A stretch of DNA of 12,467 bases from Pseudomonadota bacterium (GCA_021836225.1 JAKBJA010000092.1:1-12467), one strand, 5' to 3'. Positions 1-5,982 are shown, counted from the first letter of the stretch. The notes: a model not told the origin generated them from the sequence alone. Translations and numbers: made by a program.

Positions 1-145
1 GGTTCTCCGCGAGGACCGCGTCGAGCGCATCGCAATTGCCCCACGCCGGCGCACAACGCTCGGCCAGTTGCTCCAGCGGCTCCCGCAGCATGCGTGCCAG
101 TTCCTCGCGCTGCTGGTGGATGCTGTCTTTCCATGAAGGTTTCAT
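1..145 (-). CDS. Unrecognised protein, N-terminal part only (runs off left edge)
   Basis: Reading the minus strand from the ATG at 145 gives 48 codons with no stop before the edge. The product begins MKPSWKDSIHQQREELARML and then has charged, leucine-rich helical sequence with two cysteines (about residues 31 and 38). There is no signal peptide or membrane segment in the visible part. The Shine-Dalgarno site is weak (a GAAAGA stretch just upstream), so the start is chosen because it is the first ATG after a short overlapping stop. The opening vaguely recalls N-termini of proteobacterial sensor-domain proteins, but that is memory rather than a motif, and I assign no function. It points away from the DUF3465 relic and is not in an operon with anything visible. 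Confidence 0.55.
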   Translation of the reverse strand, partial: MKPSWKDSIHQQREELARMLREPLEQLAERCAPAWGNCDALDAVLAEN

Positions 146-215
146 GATTCTTTCATCATTGACAGGAATCAAAGGCGACAGGTCCAGATTGTTCTGCGCC
201 GACGAGTAGTCCCCT

Positions 216-383
216 TCCATTCTCTCCGCTAACGGTCAGGCACGTTCCTGCTGGTCGCCGCGCATCGACGCGCTGTGCACGGGAGACACGGTGACCTCTT
301 ACGGCGAGTATGAGTGGAACCCGAAAGGTGGCGTGATTCACTGGACGCATCACGATCGGCAGGGTCGCGACCCCGCAGGCTGG
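216..383 (+). pseudogene. Degraded DUF3465-family gene fragment
   Basis: In frame from about 282 the plus strand encodes GDTVTSYGEYEWNPKGG followed by VIHWTHHDRQGRDPAGW. This is the highly conserved core of the DUF3465 family (GEYEWN-x-KGG-V-x-HWTH-x-D-x-xGR). Upstream, an ANGQ motif (228-239) is in the same frame, but the expected hydrophobic 'LLVAH' stretch lies in another frame (about 243-263). The frame then returns for RIDAL (261-275), so at least two compensating indels are present. There is no start codon or signal peptide, and the expected short C-terminal end after GW is missing: the frame runs on into the neighbouring terminator. Intact family members are small exported proteins of unknown function. 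This is a non-functional relic. Confidence 0.6.
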
Positions 384-406
384 ACCGCTTCGGGCGAATC
401 AGGCGT

Positions 407-447
407 GCAAAAACATCTGCCGCCATTTCGCCCGGAGGCAGATGTTT
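407..447 (-). terminator. Intrinsic terminator of the DUF302 gene pair
   Basis: A perfect 11-bp inverted repeat, AAACATCTGCC (411-421) and GGCAGATGTTT (437-447), encloses a 15-base loop. Read on the minus strand, the stem is followed by five T residues (complement of 409-413). The first base of the stem is the last base of the stop codon of the downstream DUF302 gene (447-449), so transcription would end immediately after translation. This is the classic rho-independent layout and fixes the 3' end of the operon. Confidence 0.8.
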
Positions 448-887
448 CAACGCCCCGCGAAGTCGCCCAAAATGATCTTGAGGTCGCGTTGCCATGTATC
501 GATCAGCTGCGCAGTTTCAGGATCGGGAAACATTTCTTTCCAGGTTTCCAGGTCGTCGCTGCTCACCAGCGTTTCCCCGCCTTCCACGATCAGGGTGAGT
601 CTGAGGGGTAGAACGCTCAGGAGTTTGGGGTTGATTTTCATGGCCTGGTCCATGGTCGTTGCTTTGCCGATAAACAGGATGCGAATGCCGGGGTCGGGGT
701 AGCCGCGCTTGACCAGGGCCAGATCGATCGGCTGGACTTTCACCACTTGATAGCCGCTGTTTTGTGCTGCGGCCGTCACCTCATCGATGGCAACCGGCAG
801 GTCCATTGTCCGGGCGGCGGTGAGGGGGGCGGCATGTGCCAGCGTTCCCCAAAGAAGCACCAAAAGTGCGCACGCGAGCTTCGTCAT
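447..887 (-). CDS. Exported DUF302-family protein (second gene of pair)
   Basis: The product has 146 residues. Residues 1-19 form a signal peptide (MTKLACALLVLLWGTLAHA, cleavage near AHA|A), so the mature protein should be periplasmic. The mature part shows the DUF302 layout: a helix with 'AAAQNSGYQVVKVQPIDLA' (39-57), an IRILFIGKA strand (68-76), a helix, then LPLRLTLIVEGGE (93-105). It aligns with the upstream gene product (R-I-x-[YF] strand and LP-x-R motif), so the two are diverged tandem paralogues. DUF302 proteins have no settled biochemical role; they are often found with redox or sulfur-metabolism genes. The start is secure: AGGAGG lies 7 bases upstream, and the ATG overlaps the previous stop as ATGA (884-887), which indicates translational coupling. 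Unlike its partner it has no cysteine in the mature domain. Confidence 0.8.
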   Translation of the reverse strand: MTKLACALLVLLWGTLAHAAPLTAARTMDLPVAIDEVTAAAQNSGYQVVKVQPIDLALVKRGYPDPGIRILFIGKATTMDQAMKINPKLLSVLPLRLTLIVEGGETLVSSDDLETWKEMFPDPETAQLIDTWQRDLKIILGDFAGR

Positions 888-1354
888 AGTGCTGCCTCCT
901 TCATGATTGCCAGGTAATCCTGCTTCACCTTTTCGCAGTATTCATGCAGGCGGTAATTGCCGAGTCGGTTCGATACCCAGACAGGATTCACGGCCATCAG
1001 AGTCACCCCCTTGTCGGTTTCAAGCAGGGTAATCCGGCAAGGCAGAAACTCGGCAGTGCGGGTATCGAGTGCCAAGGCCCGGCTCATGAGATCAAAATTG
1101 CAGAAGTAGATGATGCGGACGAATCTCGTCTCCAGGCCCACGGGCACCAGGCGGCTGTCGATCGACTGCTGACGAACAAAGGTGTAGTTGTGGTTGCTGA
1201 GAGCCTGGGTCAGCAACTCGCTTGCCTGCTCGATGTTCTTGCCGCCGAGAAAAACGTTGAGCAGGGGTTCCTCATTCTCTGCCGTTGCCGGCGTGGCCAA
1301 AAACAGGCCGAACCAGAAGAACAGTACCATTAGCCAGCGCGGATATTGGGACAT
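884..1354 (-). CDS. Exported DUF302-family protein (first gene of pair)
   Basis: The product has 156 residues with a hydrophobic N-terminal signal (residues 7-23, likely cleaved after ATPATA, about residue 25), so it is predicted periplasmic. The DUF302 core is clear: RIIYFCNFDLMSRALALD (80-97), then LPCRITLLE (104-112) and VTLMAVNP (117-124). Two cysteines (C85, C106) fall in or next to conserved strands and a third (C140) lies in the C-terminal helix; they could bind a ligand or metal, but that is inference. The start ATG has AAGGGG six bases upstream. It is the first gene of a two-gene unit ending in the terminator at 407-447. I do not see a convincing sigma-70 promoter upstream. Confidence 0.8.
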   Translation of the reverse strand: MSQYPRWLMVLFFWFGLFLATPATAENEEPLLNVFLGGKNIEQASELLTQALSNHNYTFVRQQSIDSRLVPVGLETRFVRIIYFCNFDLMSRALALDTRTAEFLPCRITLLETDKGVTLMAVNPVWVSNRLGNYRLHEYCEKVKQDYLAIMKEAAL

Positions 1355-1795
1355 GTCTTACCCCTTGCGGCACAACATTCAGTTCCATTCGTGCAATAAA
1401 CGTGCCTATCGTTTCATAGGCCGATTGAAAGTCACGTAAACCGGGCAGGCATCCTTTCGCGGCGCAACAATGCGGGGGGCGCTTCCTTGGATCCGTCCAG
1501 TGCACACACAGGATCAGGTCTTGCCCTTTGCCATGGGTATTATTCCCGGAATACCCAGGCTGGCTCAGTTATCCTGTTCAGTCAGCGTGAAAACCTGCCC
1601 CGGCATCCTGCCTGAGTACCTGAACTCGCTAAGGCACGATTTCTTCGAGCACTTTATGCAAGGTCCATGGCGTATTGATGACGAACATGACGCTGAGGAG
1701 TTAGAGGGGTCAGCTTCGGCCCCGTGCGAGCGGAGTTACGAGGTGCTGCAATGACTCATTGCGGTCAGCACCAAGATCAAAGGCGCCGGCCTCGA
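1355..1795. other. Intergenic stretch without an intact gene
   Basis: No convincing gene is present. Open frames here lack Shine-Dalgarno sites and recognisable motifs. One visible structure is a 7-bp inverted repeat, GGGTATT (1535-1541) and AATACCC (1550-1556), with no T-tract, so it is not a terminator. A repeat copy with a GGGGTCAG core lies at 1704-1728. The stretch also holds the promoter region of the DUF302 pair, but I cannot place a -35/-10 with confidence. It leads into the glycine-zipper relic and looks like decayed sequence. Confidence 0.5.
1704..1728 (+). repeat. Dispersed GGGG(T/A)CAG repeat, copy 1
   Basis: GAGGGGTCAGCTTCGGCCCC keeps the GGGGTCAG core but not the later ACCACGG part. 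The two ends, GGGG and CCCC, can pair across the core. It is a divergent member of the family described in the findings. Confidence 0.45.
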
Positions 1796-2003
1796 TTGGT
1801 CGCTGCCTGCACCACGATGCCGAGCGGACCCAGCGTGATGGTGTTGCCCAGCACCAGCAAAAGCTTTGACCAGTTTCGCGCTGACGATATGGTGTGCAGG
1901 AACTTTGCCCTTGAGAGCGTGGGCGGCGTAACCGCCAGCCAGGCTGCCACACAGAGTGTGGGTCGGCAGCGCCGTGGTCGGCACCGTTCTTGGCGCTGCT
2001 GGA
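1796..2003 (+). pseudogene. Frameshifted glycine-zipper lipoprotein relic
   Basis: The frame at 1796 encodes LVAAC, a lipobox, followed by TTMPSGPSVMVLPSTSKSFDQ, FRADDMVCRNFALESVGG and VTASQAATQS up to about 1957. This matches small proteobacterial glycine-zipper lipoproteins, which continue with a VGSAAVGT-like glycine-rich segment. That segment is present, but in the next frame: VGSAVVGTVLGAAG at 1962-2003. One extra base near 1958-1961 therefore breaks the gene. The signal peptide upstream of the lipobox is scrambled (hydrophobic LIAVS appears in another frame near 1754-1768), and the C-terminus is cut off where a repeat begins at 2006. Intact relatives are outer-membrane-anchored proteins of unknown function. 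As it stands it cannot make the full product. Confidence 0.65.
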
Positions 2004-2005
2004 GT

Positions 2006-2029
2006 AAATGGGGTCAGTTCAGCTTCTGA
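2006..2029 (+). repeat. Dispersed GGGG(T/A)CAG repeat, copy 2
   Basis: AAATGGGGTCAGTTCAGCTT starts directly where similarity of the glycine-zipper relic to its family ends, so the repeat marks the truncation point. It keeps AATGGGGTCAG and shares CAGCTTC with copy 1. Confidence 0.55.
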
Positions 2030-2060
2030 TTGTTTATCCGAGTGTTCGTTTACCAGAGAA

Positions 2061-2085
2061 CGATAGGGGCAGACCACGTTTTCCC
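2061..2085 (+). repeat. Dispersed GGGG(T/A)CAG repeat, copy 3
   Basis: CGATAGGGGCAGACCACGTT followed by TTCCC is one of the fullest copies: CGATAGGGG, CAGACCACG and the T-rich/CCC end are all present. It has lost one base between GGGG and CAG compared with copies near 4775 and 5524. Confidence 0.65.
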
Positions 2086-2157
2086 TTTCTCGATTCGACA
2101 AACATGCGGGCAATCTGGCCCGAATCGCCGCGCGCCGAGTCTCGTGGGGCCGAGCGC

Positions 2158-2184
2158 AACGGGGTCAGACACCTGGTCCGTTAG
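2158..2184 (+). repeat. Dispersed GGGG(T/A)CAG repeat, copy 4
   Basis: AACGGGGTCAGACACCTGGT then CCGTT. The outer AACGG (2158-2162) and CCGTT (2178-2182) are inverted, so this copy could fold into a small hairpin. It lies about 70 bases beyond the 3' end of the DUF1003 gene. Confidence 0.5.
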
Positions 2185-2254
2185 TCGTCGCTCCTGTCTT
2201 CGCCCCCTCGCACCAAGCCTCTGAATCGCTCTGGCGCGCTCCACGCGACGAACA

Positions 2255-2779
2255 TCAACTCCCCGCCGTGAGTTTGTCATCGAGCGATTTCGCCAACTCG
2301 CTCACGTCGGTGGCCGTTGCCAACTCATGTTCTTCCTCGTTCGGGTCGGTGATGCCGAGGTGTTGGCAAATCTGTTCCAGCATTTTCAGGGTGGCGGTGC
2401 TCTCCTGCTCCGCGAGCATGTTGATCTGCAGGTCGAGGTGGGCGCGCTTGTCGGCATCCTTGGTCAGCCGGTTCTGCGCCATCAGGACGAGCAGCGAGAG
2501 AAAGATCGCTTCGAGCGAAACCACCAGCGTGAGGAAGCTGAACGGAAATGGGTCCCACGGGGAGATCGCCGAAACGGCGCCGAGGTTGAGGAGGGCCCAT
2601 GCGCCGAACCAGACAACGTGCAGGATGATGAAAGGCGTACTGCCGGCGACGCGCGCGACGAGGTCAGCCAGACGTTCGGCGCGGGATCGATTTTTCTCCG
2701 CGTGCTGCTGCAGCCGAACGATGTCCTCGATATTTTGTTCCGTGATCGCGTTCGGGCGGGCAGAGGGGAGGCGAGTCAT
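2255..2779 (-). CDS. DUF1003-family inner-membrane protein
   Basis: From the ATG at 2779 the product has 174 residues. It matches the DUF1003 family throughout: an N-terminal 'ITEQNIEDIVRLQQHAEKNR' helix (12-31), a first membrane span around 49-68, the family signature WDPFPFSFLTLVVSLEAIFL (75-94) leading into the second span (80-101), then AQNR and DKRAHLDLQINMLAEQE (110-126). A soluble tail of about 45 residues follows. The charged N- and C-termini would both face one side of the membrane. The function is unknown. The frame stays open upstream to 3013, but family similarity begins at 2779 and nothing upstream is conserved, so the shorter start is preferred although its ribosome site is weak. 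It is divergent from the radical SAM gene. Confidence 0.85.
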   Translation of the reverse strand: MTRLPSARPNAITEQNIEDIVRLQQHAEKNRSRAERLADLVARVAGSTPFIILHVVWFGAWALLNLGAVSAISPWDPFPFSFLTLVVSLEAIFLSLLVLMAQNRLTKDADKRAHLDLQINMLAEQESTATLKMLEQICQHLGITDPNEEEHELATATDVSELAKSLDDKLTAGS

Positions 2780-2992
2780 GATGATGGGTGCGAAAGGGCG
2801 CGCTCGCCCAAGCGAACACTTATCCCTAGTATCACCTGCGGCCGGATTTTCGCCATAGGCAAGCAGCCACTCCAGCCGTAGGAAAACATCCCGGCATCTA
2901 AGCTGAAAGCATCCCTGAAGACGCGGGGGCAGGTCTTGCATTAACACATAGCCGCTGGCGGCCAGACTGCACAGCAGTCGGCCGCAGCCCCG

Positions 2993-3001
2993 TGCTACCA
3001 T
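2993..3001 (+). promoter_or_regulatory. Possible extended -10 promoter for a leaderless radical SAM mRNA
   Basis: TGCTACCAT at 2993-3001 fits the extended -10 form TGnTATAAT (TG plus 4 of 6). It ends 10 bases before the ATG at 3012, so transcription would start at or within a few bases of the start codon. No Shine-Dalgarno site precedes this ATG, which agrees with a leaderless transcript, and no good -35 is seen. This is an inference from spacing only. Confidence 0.3.
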
Positions 3002-3011
3002 CCGCCCCGCC

Positions 3012-4043
3012 ATGCGACTCCCTCAACTCCGACAACGTCTACGCGATCTCGGCGCTGCGCCCTGCCATGAGGGGCGCGTGCTGCGGGCGTGGGTGCAGGG
3101 GCGCTCGCTCGACACCAAGCGGCGGCGCGCCGAAGACTTTCTGCCCCTGGCATTGCGCGAGGATCTACCTAGCCTCTTCGACGAATTGCGGGGCCTCGCG
3201 CGCGTGCATTCCGAGCACCCCGGCGAGGATGGCTCGGCCCGATTGCTGGTGAGGCTGGCCGATGGCCAGACGGTGGAGAGCGTGCTGCTGCCGCGCGACG
3301 GCCTGTGCGTGTCCACCCAGGTCGGCTGTGCGGTGGGCTGCGTGTTCTGCATGACCGGCCGCGCCGGCCTGCTGCGCCAGCTCGCCAGCGCGGAGATCGT
3401 CGCGCAGGTGGTGCTGGCGCGCAGCCGTCGCCCGGTGAAGAAGGTCGTGTTCATGGGCATGGGGGAGCCGGCCCACAATCTGGACAACGTGCTGGAGGCC
3501 ATCGATCTGCTCGGCGCGGAAGGCGGCATCGGCCACAAGAATCTGGTCTTTTCGACCGTCGGCGACCGGCGCGTGTTCGAGCGGCTTCCTCTTTCGAACG
3601 TAAAGCCTGCCCTGGCGCTCTCCCTCCACACCACCGATCACGATCTGCGCCGCCGCCTGCTGCCCAAGGCGCCCGACATCGCGCCGGCCGAACTGGTCGA
3701 GCTGGGCGAGACCTATGCCCGCCGCACCGGCTACCCGATCCAGTATCAGTGGACGCTGCTCGAAGGGGTCAACGACAGCGACGCAGAGCTGGAAGGCATC
3801 GCCCGACTGCTGGCCGGCAAGTACGCGGTGATGAACCTGATTCCCTACAACAGCGTCGACGGCTTCGACTACCGGCGCCCGAGCTGGGAACGCGCAGCCG
3901 AGATGGCGCGTCGGCTGCATGTGCGCGGAATCCTCACCAAGCTGCGCCACTCCGCGGGGCAGGATGTCGAGGGCGGCTGCGGACAGTTGCGGGCGCGGGC
4001 GGTGGGCGTGGCTGTTGGTTTCCCGCCCGCCGGCGTGCCCTGA
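3012..4043 (+). CDS. RlmN/Cfr-family radical SAM RNA methyltransferase
   Basis: The product has 343 residues, somewhat shorter than E. coli RlmN (384). The radical SAM cluster motif CX3CX2C is C106-C110-C113 within QVGCAVGCVFCMTGRAGLLR. C99 sits seven residues before it, as in RlmN. The SAM-binding FMGMGEP is at 147-153, NLVFSTVG at 177-184, LALSLHTTD at 201-209, and NLIPYN at 275-280. The second catalytic cysteine is C323 in GGCGQL, the methyl-carrying residue of the family. All catalytic residues are therefore present. The family methylates C2 of adenine in 23S rRNA (A2503) and, in RlmN, tRNA A37. The short form starting MRLPQLR resembles a second, RlmN-like branch found alongside canonical rlmN in some betaproteobacteria, so I leave the symbol blank: the target RNA cannot be read from sequence. 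A repeat starts 13 bases after the stop. Confidence 0.88.
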   Translation: MRLPQLRQRLRDLGAAPCHEGRVLRAWVQGRSLDTKRRRAEDFLPLALREDLPSLFDELRGLARVHSEHPGEDGSARLLVRLADGQTVESVLLPRDGLCVSTQVGCAVGCVFCMTGRAGLLRQLASAEIVAQVVLARSRRPVKKVVFMGMGEPAHNLDNVLEAIDLLGAEGGIGHKNLVFSTVGDRRVFERLPLSNVKPALALSLHTTDHDLRRRLLPKAPDIAPAELVELGETYARRTGYPIQYQWTLLEGVNDSDAELEGIARLLAGKYAVMNLIPYNSVDGFDYRRPSWERAAEMARRLHVRGILTKLRHSAGQDVEGGCGQLRARAVGVAVGFPPAGVP

Positions 4044-4055
4044 CTCCGCGCAACA

Positions 4056-4082
4056 CGATGCGACAGCCCCCGGTTTCCCGGT
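4056..4082 (+). repeat. Dispersed GGGG(T/A)CAG repeat, copy 5 (diverged core)
   Basis: CGATGCGACAGCCCCCGGTT then TCCCGG. It keeps the CGAT start, GACAG, and the CCGGTTTCCCGG end seen in the copies at 2061 and 4775, but the G-run is broken. It lies between the radical SAM gene stop and the YceI gene. Confidence 0.5.
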
Positions 4083-4134
4083 AAGCCTTCGCTTATCCCC
4101 CGATTTCTATACTGGGTGGATGGAGGACCCGGAA

Positions 4135-4722
4135 ATGGCCCGATGGATATTCGAACCAGGACATTCCGCCGCGGAGTTTGCGGTGCGGCACATGATGGTT
4201 TCGCACATGCGCGGCCTGTTCAAGAACGTGCAGGGCAGCATCGACTTCGACCCGGACAACCCGGCGGACGCCGCTGCGGTCGAGGCCACGATCAATGCGG
4301 CGGGCATCTGGACGGGGGACGATGAGCGCGATGCGCACCTGCGCGGTGCGGACTTCTTGAATGTGGCGACATACCCGGACATCGTCTTTCGCAGCACCGG
4401 GGTACGCTGCGCGGGCGAAGCCGATTTCCAGGTCACGGGGGATCTCGCCCTCCGTGGCGTGACCCGCCCGGTCGTGCTCGCCACCCGGTATCTGGGCCGC
4501 TGGCAATGCCCTTACTGGGAAGGCGACCGGGATCTGGGGCCGACGATGCGCATCGGCTTTGTCGCCACCACGGCGATCAATCGTCATGACTTCGGCGTGA
4601 GCTGGAACGCGCCCCTGGACCGGGGCGGCATGGTCGTCGGCGACGAGATTGCGATCACCCTCGACGTCGAGGCCATCCTCGAATCCGATATGCAGCGGAT
4701 AGCCGGGATGCTGCGCAAATAA
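4135..4722 (+). CDS. YceI-family protein, cytoplasmic type
   Basis: The product has 195 residues. It begins MARWIFEPGHSAAEFAVRHM, the usual YceI opening (W-x-x-D/E-P-x-H-S-x-x-F-x-V-x-H). The central signature GDDERDAHLRGADFLNVATY followed by PDIVFRST (61-88) is intact, as is the late INRHDFGVSWN (148-158). YceI proteins are lipocalin-like beta-barrels that bind long polyprenoid or fatty ligands; in many species they are periplasmic, but this one has no signal peptide and should stay in the cytoplasm. The start at 4135 is preferred over ATG 4120 because GGAGG (4122-4126) sits 8 bases before it. A much longer open frame reaches back into the radical SAM gene but is not conserved. It may be read with the upstream gene, though a repeat separates them. 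Confidence 0.88.
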   Translation: MARWIFEPGHSAAEFAVRHMMVSHMRGLFKNVQGSIDFDPDNPADAAAVEATINAAGIWTGDDERDAHLRGADFLNVATYPDIVFRSTGVRCAGEADFQVTGDLALRGVTRPVVLATRYLGRWQCPYWEGDRDLGPTMRIGFVATTAINRHDFGVSWNAPLDRGGMVVGDEIAITLDVEAILESDMQRIAGMLRK

Positions 4723-4739
4723 ATGGGATCAGTCCCATT
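4722..4739 (+). repeat. Hairpin-forming repeat copy overlapping the YceI stop codon
   Basis: AATGGGA (4722-4728) and TCCCATT (4733-4739) are perfect inverted arms around TCAG. The sequence GGGATCAG matches the repeat-family core with one change. Its first base is the last base of the YceI stop codon. No T-run follows, so it is a weak terminator at best, but it could protect the 3' end of the mRNA. Confidence 0.55.
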
Positions 4740-4774
4740 GCGCTGCGCCACCCCCTCCCCCTGGATGGCTGAAA

Positions 4775-4803
4775 CGATAGGGGGACAGACCGCGGTTTCG
4801 CGG
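4775..4803 (+). repeat. Dispersed GGGG(T/A)CAG repeat, copy 6 (left flank of cassette)
   Basis: CGATAGGGGGACAGACCGCG followed by GTTTCGCGG. The second half, CCGCGGTTTCGCGG, is partly self-complementary. It is closely similar to the copy at 5524-5552 in the same orientation; together they bound the two small genes between them. Confidence 0.65.
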
Positions 4804-4898
4804 TGCGCCCGGTGCATATTCCGTGGCCGCTTTTCTTGCATGGAAATTCACGTGTTCATGCGCTAAAAAACAAGTATTCATGGCTCGTGGAGTCCATC

Positions 4899-5054
4899 AT
4901 GCCGACCGCCCCCAGATTCCCCTCTGCTCCACCATCCGTGCGCCGTGAGAAAGGCGCGCTCGGCATATTCCAGTTGCTGGGACTTGGCCTGCTTCTGATG
5001 ATGGTGCTGTTCCTGGTGATTGTTGTGGTCAGAAGCTTGTTCGCTTCTGCCTGA
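4899..5054 (+). CDS. Small single-span membrane protein, unknown
   Basis: The product has 51 residues. The first 20 are proline- and arginine-containing (MPTAPRFPSAPPSVRREKGA), followed by one long hydrophobic helix at about 22-44 (IFQLLGLGLLLMMVLFLVIV and onward) and a short tail. The positive charges before the helix suggest the N-terminus stays in the cytoplasm. The ATG at 4899 has GTGGAG about 7 bases upstream. The frame is open further upstream to 4803, but that extension has no ribosome site and runs into the repeat, so I reject it. It does not match a family I know. The next gene starts 59 bases downstream in the same direction, suggesting co-transcription. Confidence 0.5.
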   Translation: MPTAPRFPSAPPSVRREKGALGIFQLLGLGLLLMMVLFLVIVVVRSLFASA

Positions 5055-5113
5055 CCCTCGCAAACCTTTTCCACACGCTGCTGCAAGCGTTCGGTTCGGC
5101 CACGGGAGGCGTT

Positions 5114-5497
5114 ATGCGCCAACTCATCTATGCATTGCTGCTGCAGTTGAGTTTTACGGCTGCCGCCGACACCGGAACCGAACTGGAAAAGCTCTACAGT
5201 GCCTTGAATATGCTCAATCAGCAGCAACAGGCGGTCTATCAGCAATTCCAGATGGTGCAGGAAATACGCCGCGGCAGCGTCCCCATGCGCTACGGTATGC
5301 CCATGCCTTCTACCATCAGCGGGCAGATCACGAACTACGATGACATGGTCGAGGCGCATAAAAGTGCAATCCAGCGCGCGGAAAGCTTGTATCAGCAGGC
5401 TGATCAGCTCCTGGCCAACTATAACGAAATCGAAGCAATGAAAAAGCCGATACAGGCGAGAATTTACGAGCTAACGCTGAATGCCGGACAAGACTGA
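5114..5497 (+). CDS. Exported coiled-coil protein, unknown
   Basis: The product has 127 residues. Residues 1-18 (MRQLIYALLLQLSFTAAA) form a signal peptide ending in an A-x-A cleavage site, so the protein should be periplasmic or secreted. Residues 22-55 and 77-125 are long, glutamine- and alanine-rich helices (for example LNMLNQQQQAVYQQFQMVQE) likely to form coiled coils, joined by a methionine- and proline-rich linker (57-68, MRYGMPMPSTIS). There is no cysteine. GGGAGG (5104-5109) lies 4 bases before the ATG, so the start is well supported. The helical pattern recalls periplasmic structural or chaperone-like proteins, but I recognise no family. It forms a pair with the small membrane protein upstream. 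Confidence 0.7.
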   Translation: MRQLIYALLLQLSFTAAADTGTELEKLYSALNMLNQQQQAVYQQFQMVQEIRRGSVPMRYGMPMPSTISGQITNYDDMVEAHKSAIQRAESLYQQADQLLANYNEIEAMKKPIQARIYELTLNAGQD

Positions 5498-5523
5498 TCT
5501 CTCAAGCAAGCGATTGCCCGCGT

Positions 5524-5552
5524 AACAATAGGGGACAGACCACGGCTTCGCG
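5524..5552 (+). repeat. Dispersed GGGG(T/A)CAG repeat, copy 7 (right flank of cassette)
   Basis: AACAATAGGGGACAGACCAC followed by GGCTTCGCG, the cleanest copy of the family. Aligned to 4775-4803 it differs by one G in the G-run and three substitutions over the shared part. It begins 27 bases after the stop of the exported coiled-coil gene. Confidence 0.65.
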
Positions 5553-5559
5553 ACATGCC

Positions 5560-5573
5560 ATGGGACAGCCCCT
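5560..5573 (+). repeat. Short partial repeat copy
   Basis: ATGGGACAGCCCC repeats the (T)GGGACAG part of the family within 10 bases of copy 7, so two copies stand in tandem here, just beyond the 3' end of the minus-strand gene at 5584. Confidence 0.4.
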
Positions 5574-5583
5574 TGATTGATGG

Positions 5584-5880
5584 TCAGTGCTGGCCGTGCT
5601 GCTTGGTGGGCGCCACGGTTTCGTGATGCTCGCCATGCGTGAGTTGGGCGAGGGCCAGGAGGATGTCCCGCATCGGGTCGTTTTCCGGTCCCTGCATGCC
5701 TTCTTCTTCGGCGACCGCGACCTCGGCAGCGTCATATAGCCTGGAGCGCAGCAGCTCGATTTTCTCGTCCCGCGTGAGGCCGGTATGGTTGAGGATTGCT
5801 TGCGGGCTGGCAGTTGCCAGTGTCGGATCGGGCTGCGCCCGACCCCGCCGCGGCGGTTTGTTCTGGACGGTGTTGGTCAT
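5584..5880 (-). CDS. Small acidic conserved protein, unknown
   Basis: The product has 98 residues. The first 30 are basic and proline-rich and look disordered. The conserved-looking core is LTRDEKIELLRSRLYDAAEV (35-54) followed by AVAEEEGM (55-62) and DILLALAQL (72-80). This 'EKIELL-x-x-x-x-YDA-x-E-x-x-VAEEE' pattern is one I associate with short hypothetical proteins in sulfur-oxidising and other proteobacteria, without known function. The tail is histidine-rich (H82, H85, H86, H95, H98), which could bind metal, but this is speculation. There is no signal peptide or membrane span. The ATG is preceded by AAAGGAT. It points toward the exported coiled-coil gene and ends in the space between them. 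Confidence 0.7.
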   Translation of the reverse strand: MTNTVQNKPPRRGRAQPDPTLATASPQAILNHTGLTRDEKIELLRSRLYDAAEVAVAEEEGMQGPENDPMRDILLALAQLTHGEHHETVAPTKQHGQH

Positions 5881-5982
5881 TTGACGGATCCTTTCACGAT
5901 GGCTGGGCGCTTTCTGCCTGGCATCCTGGCGTGGCGGCCGCCCCTGTGAAAATGCGACCCGTTGCCGCTGCGTTTGTTCCCA

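Noticed and set aside
1629..1688. Minus-strand mini-frame of 19 codons starting MFVINTPWTLHKVLEEI
   Set aside because: It reads like a protein fragment, but it is too short, has no ribosome site I trust, and I could not tie it to a family.
1470..1754. Plus-strand 94-codon open frame
   Set aside because: No ribosome site, no recognisable motif, and it runs through a repeat copy; likely chance in a decayed region.
3919..4134. Upstream extension of the YceI frame
   Set aside because: It overlaps the radical SAM gene, contains a repeat copy, and family similarity and the GGAGG site both support the start at 4135.
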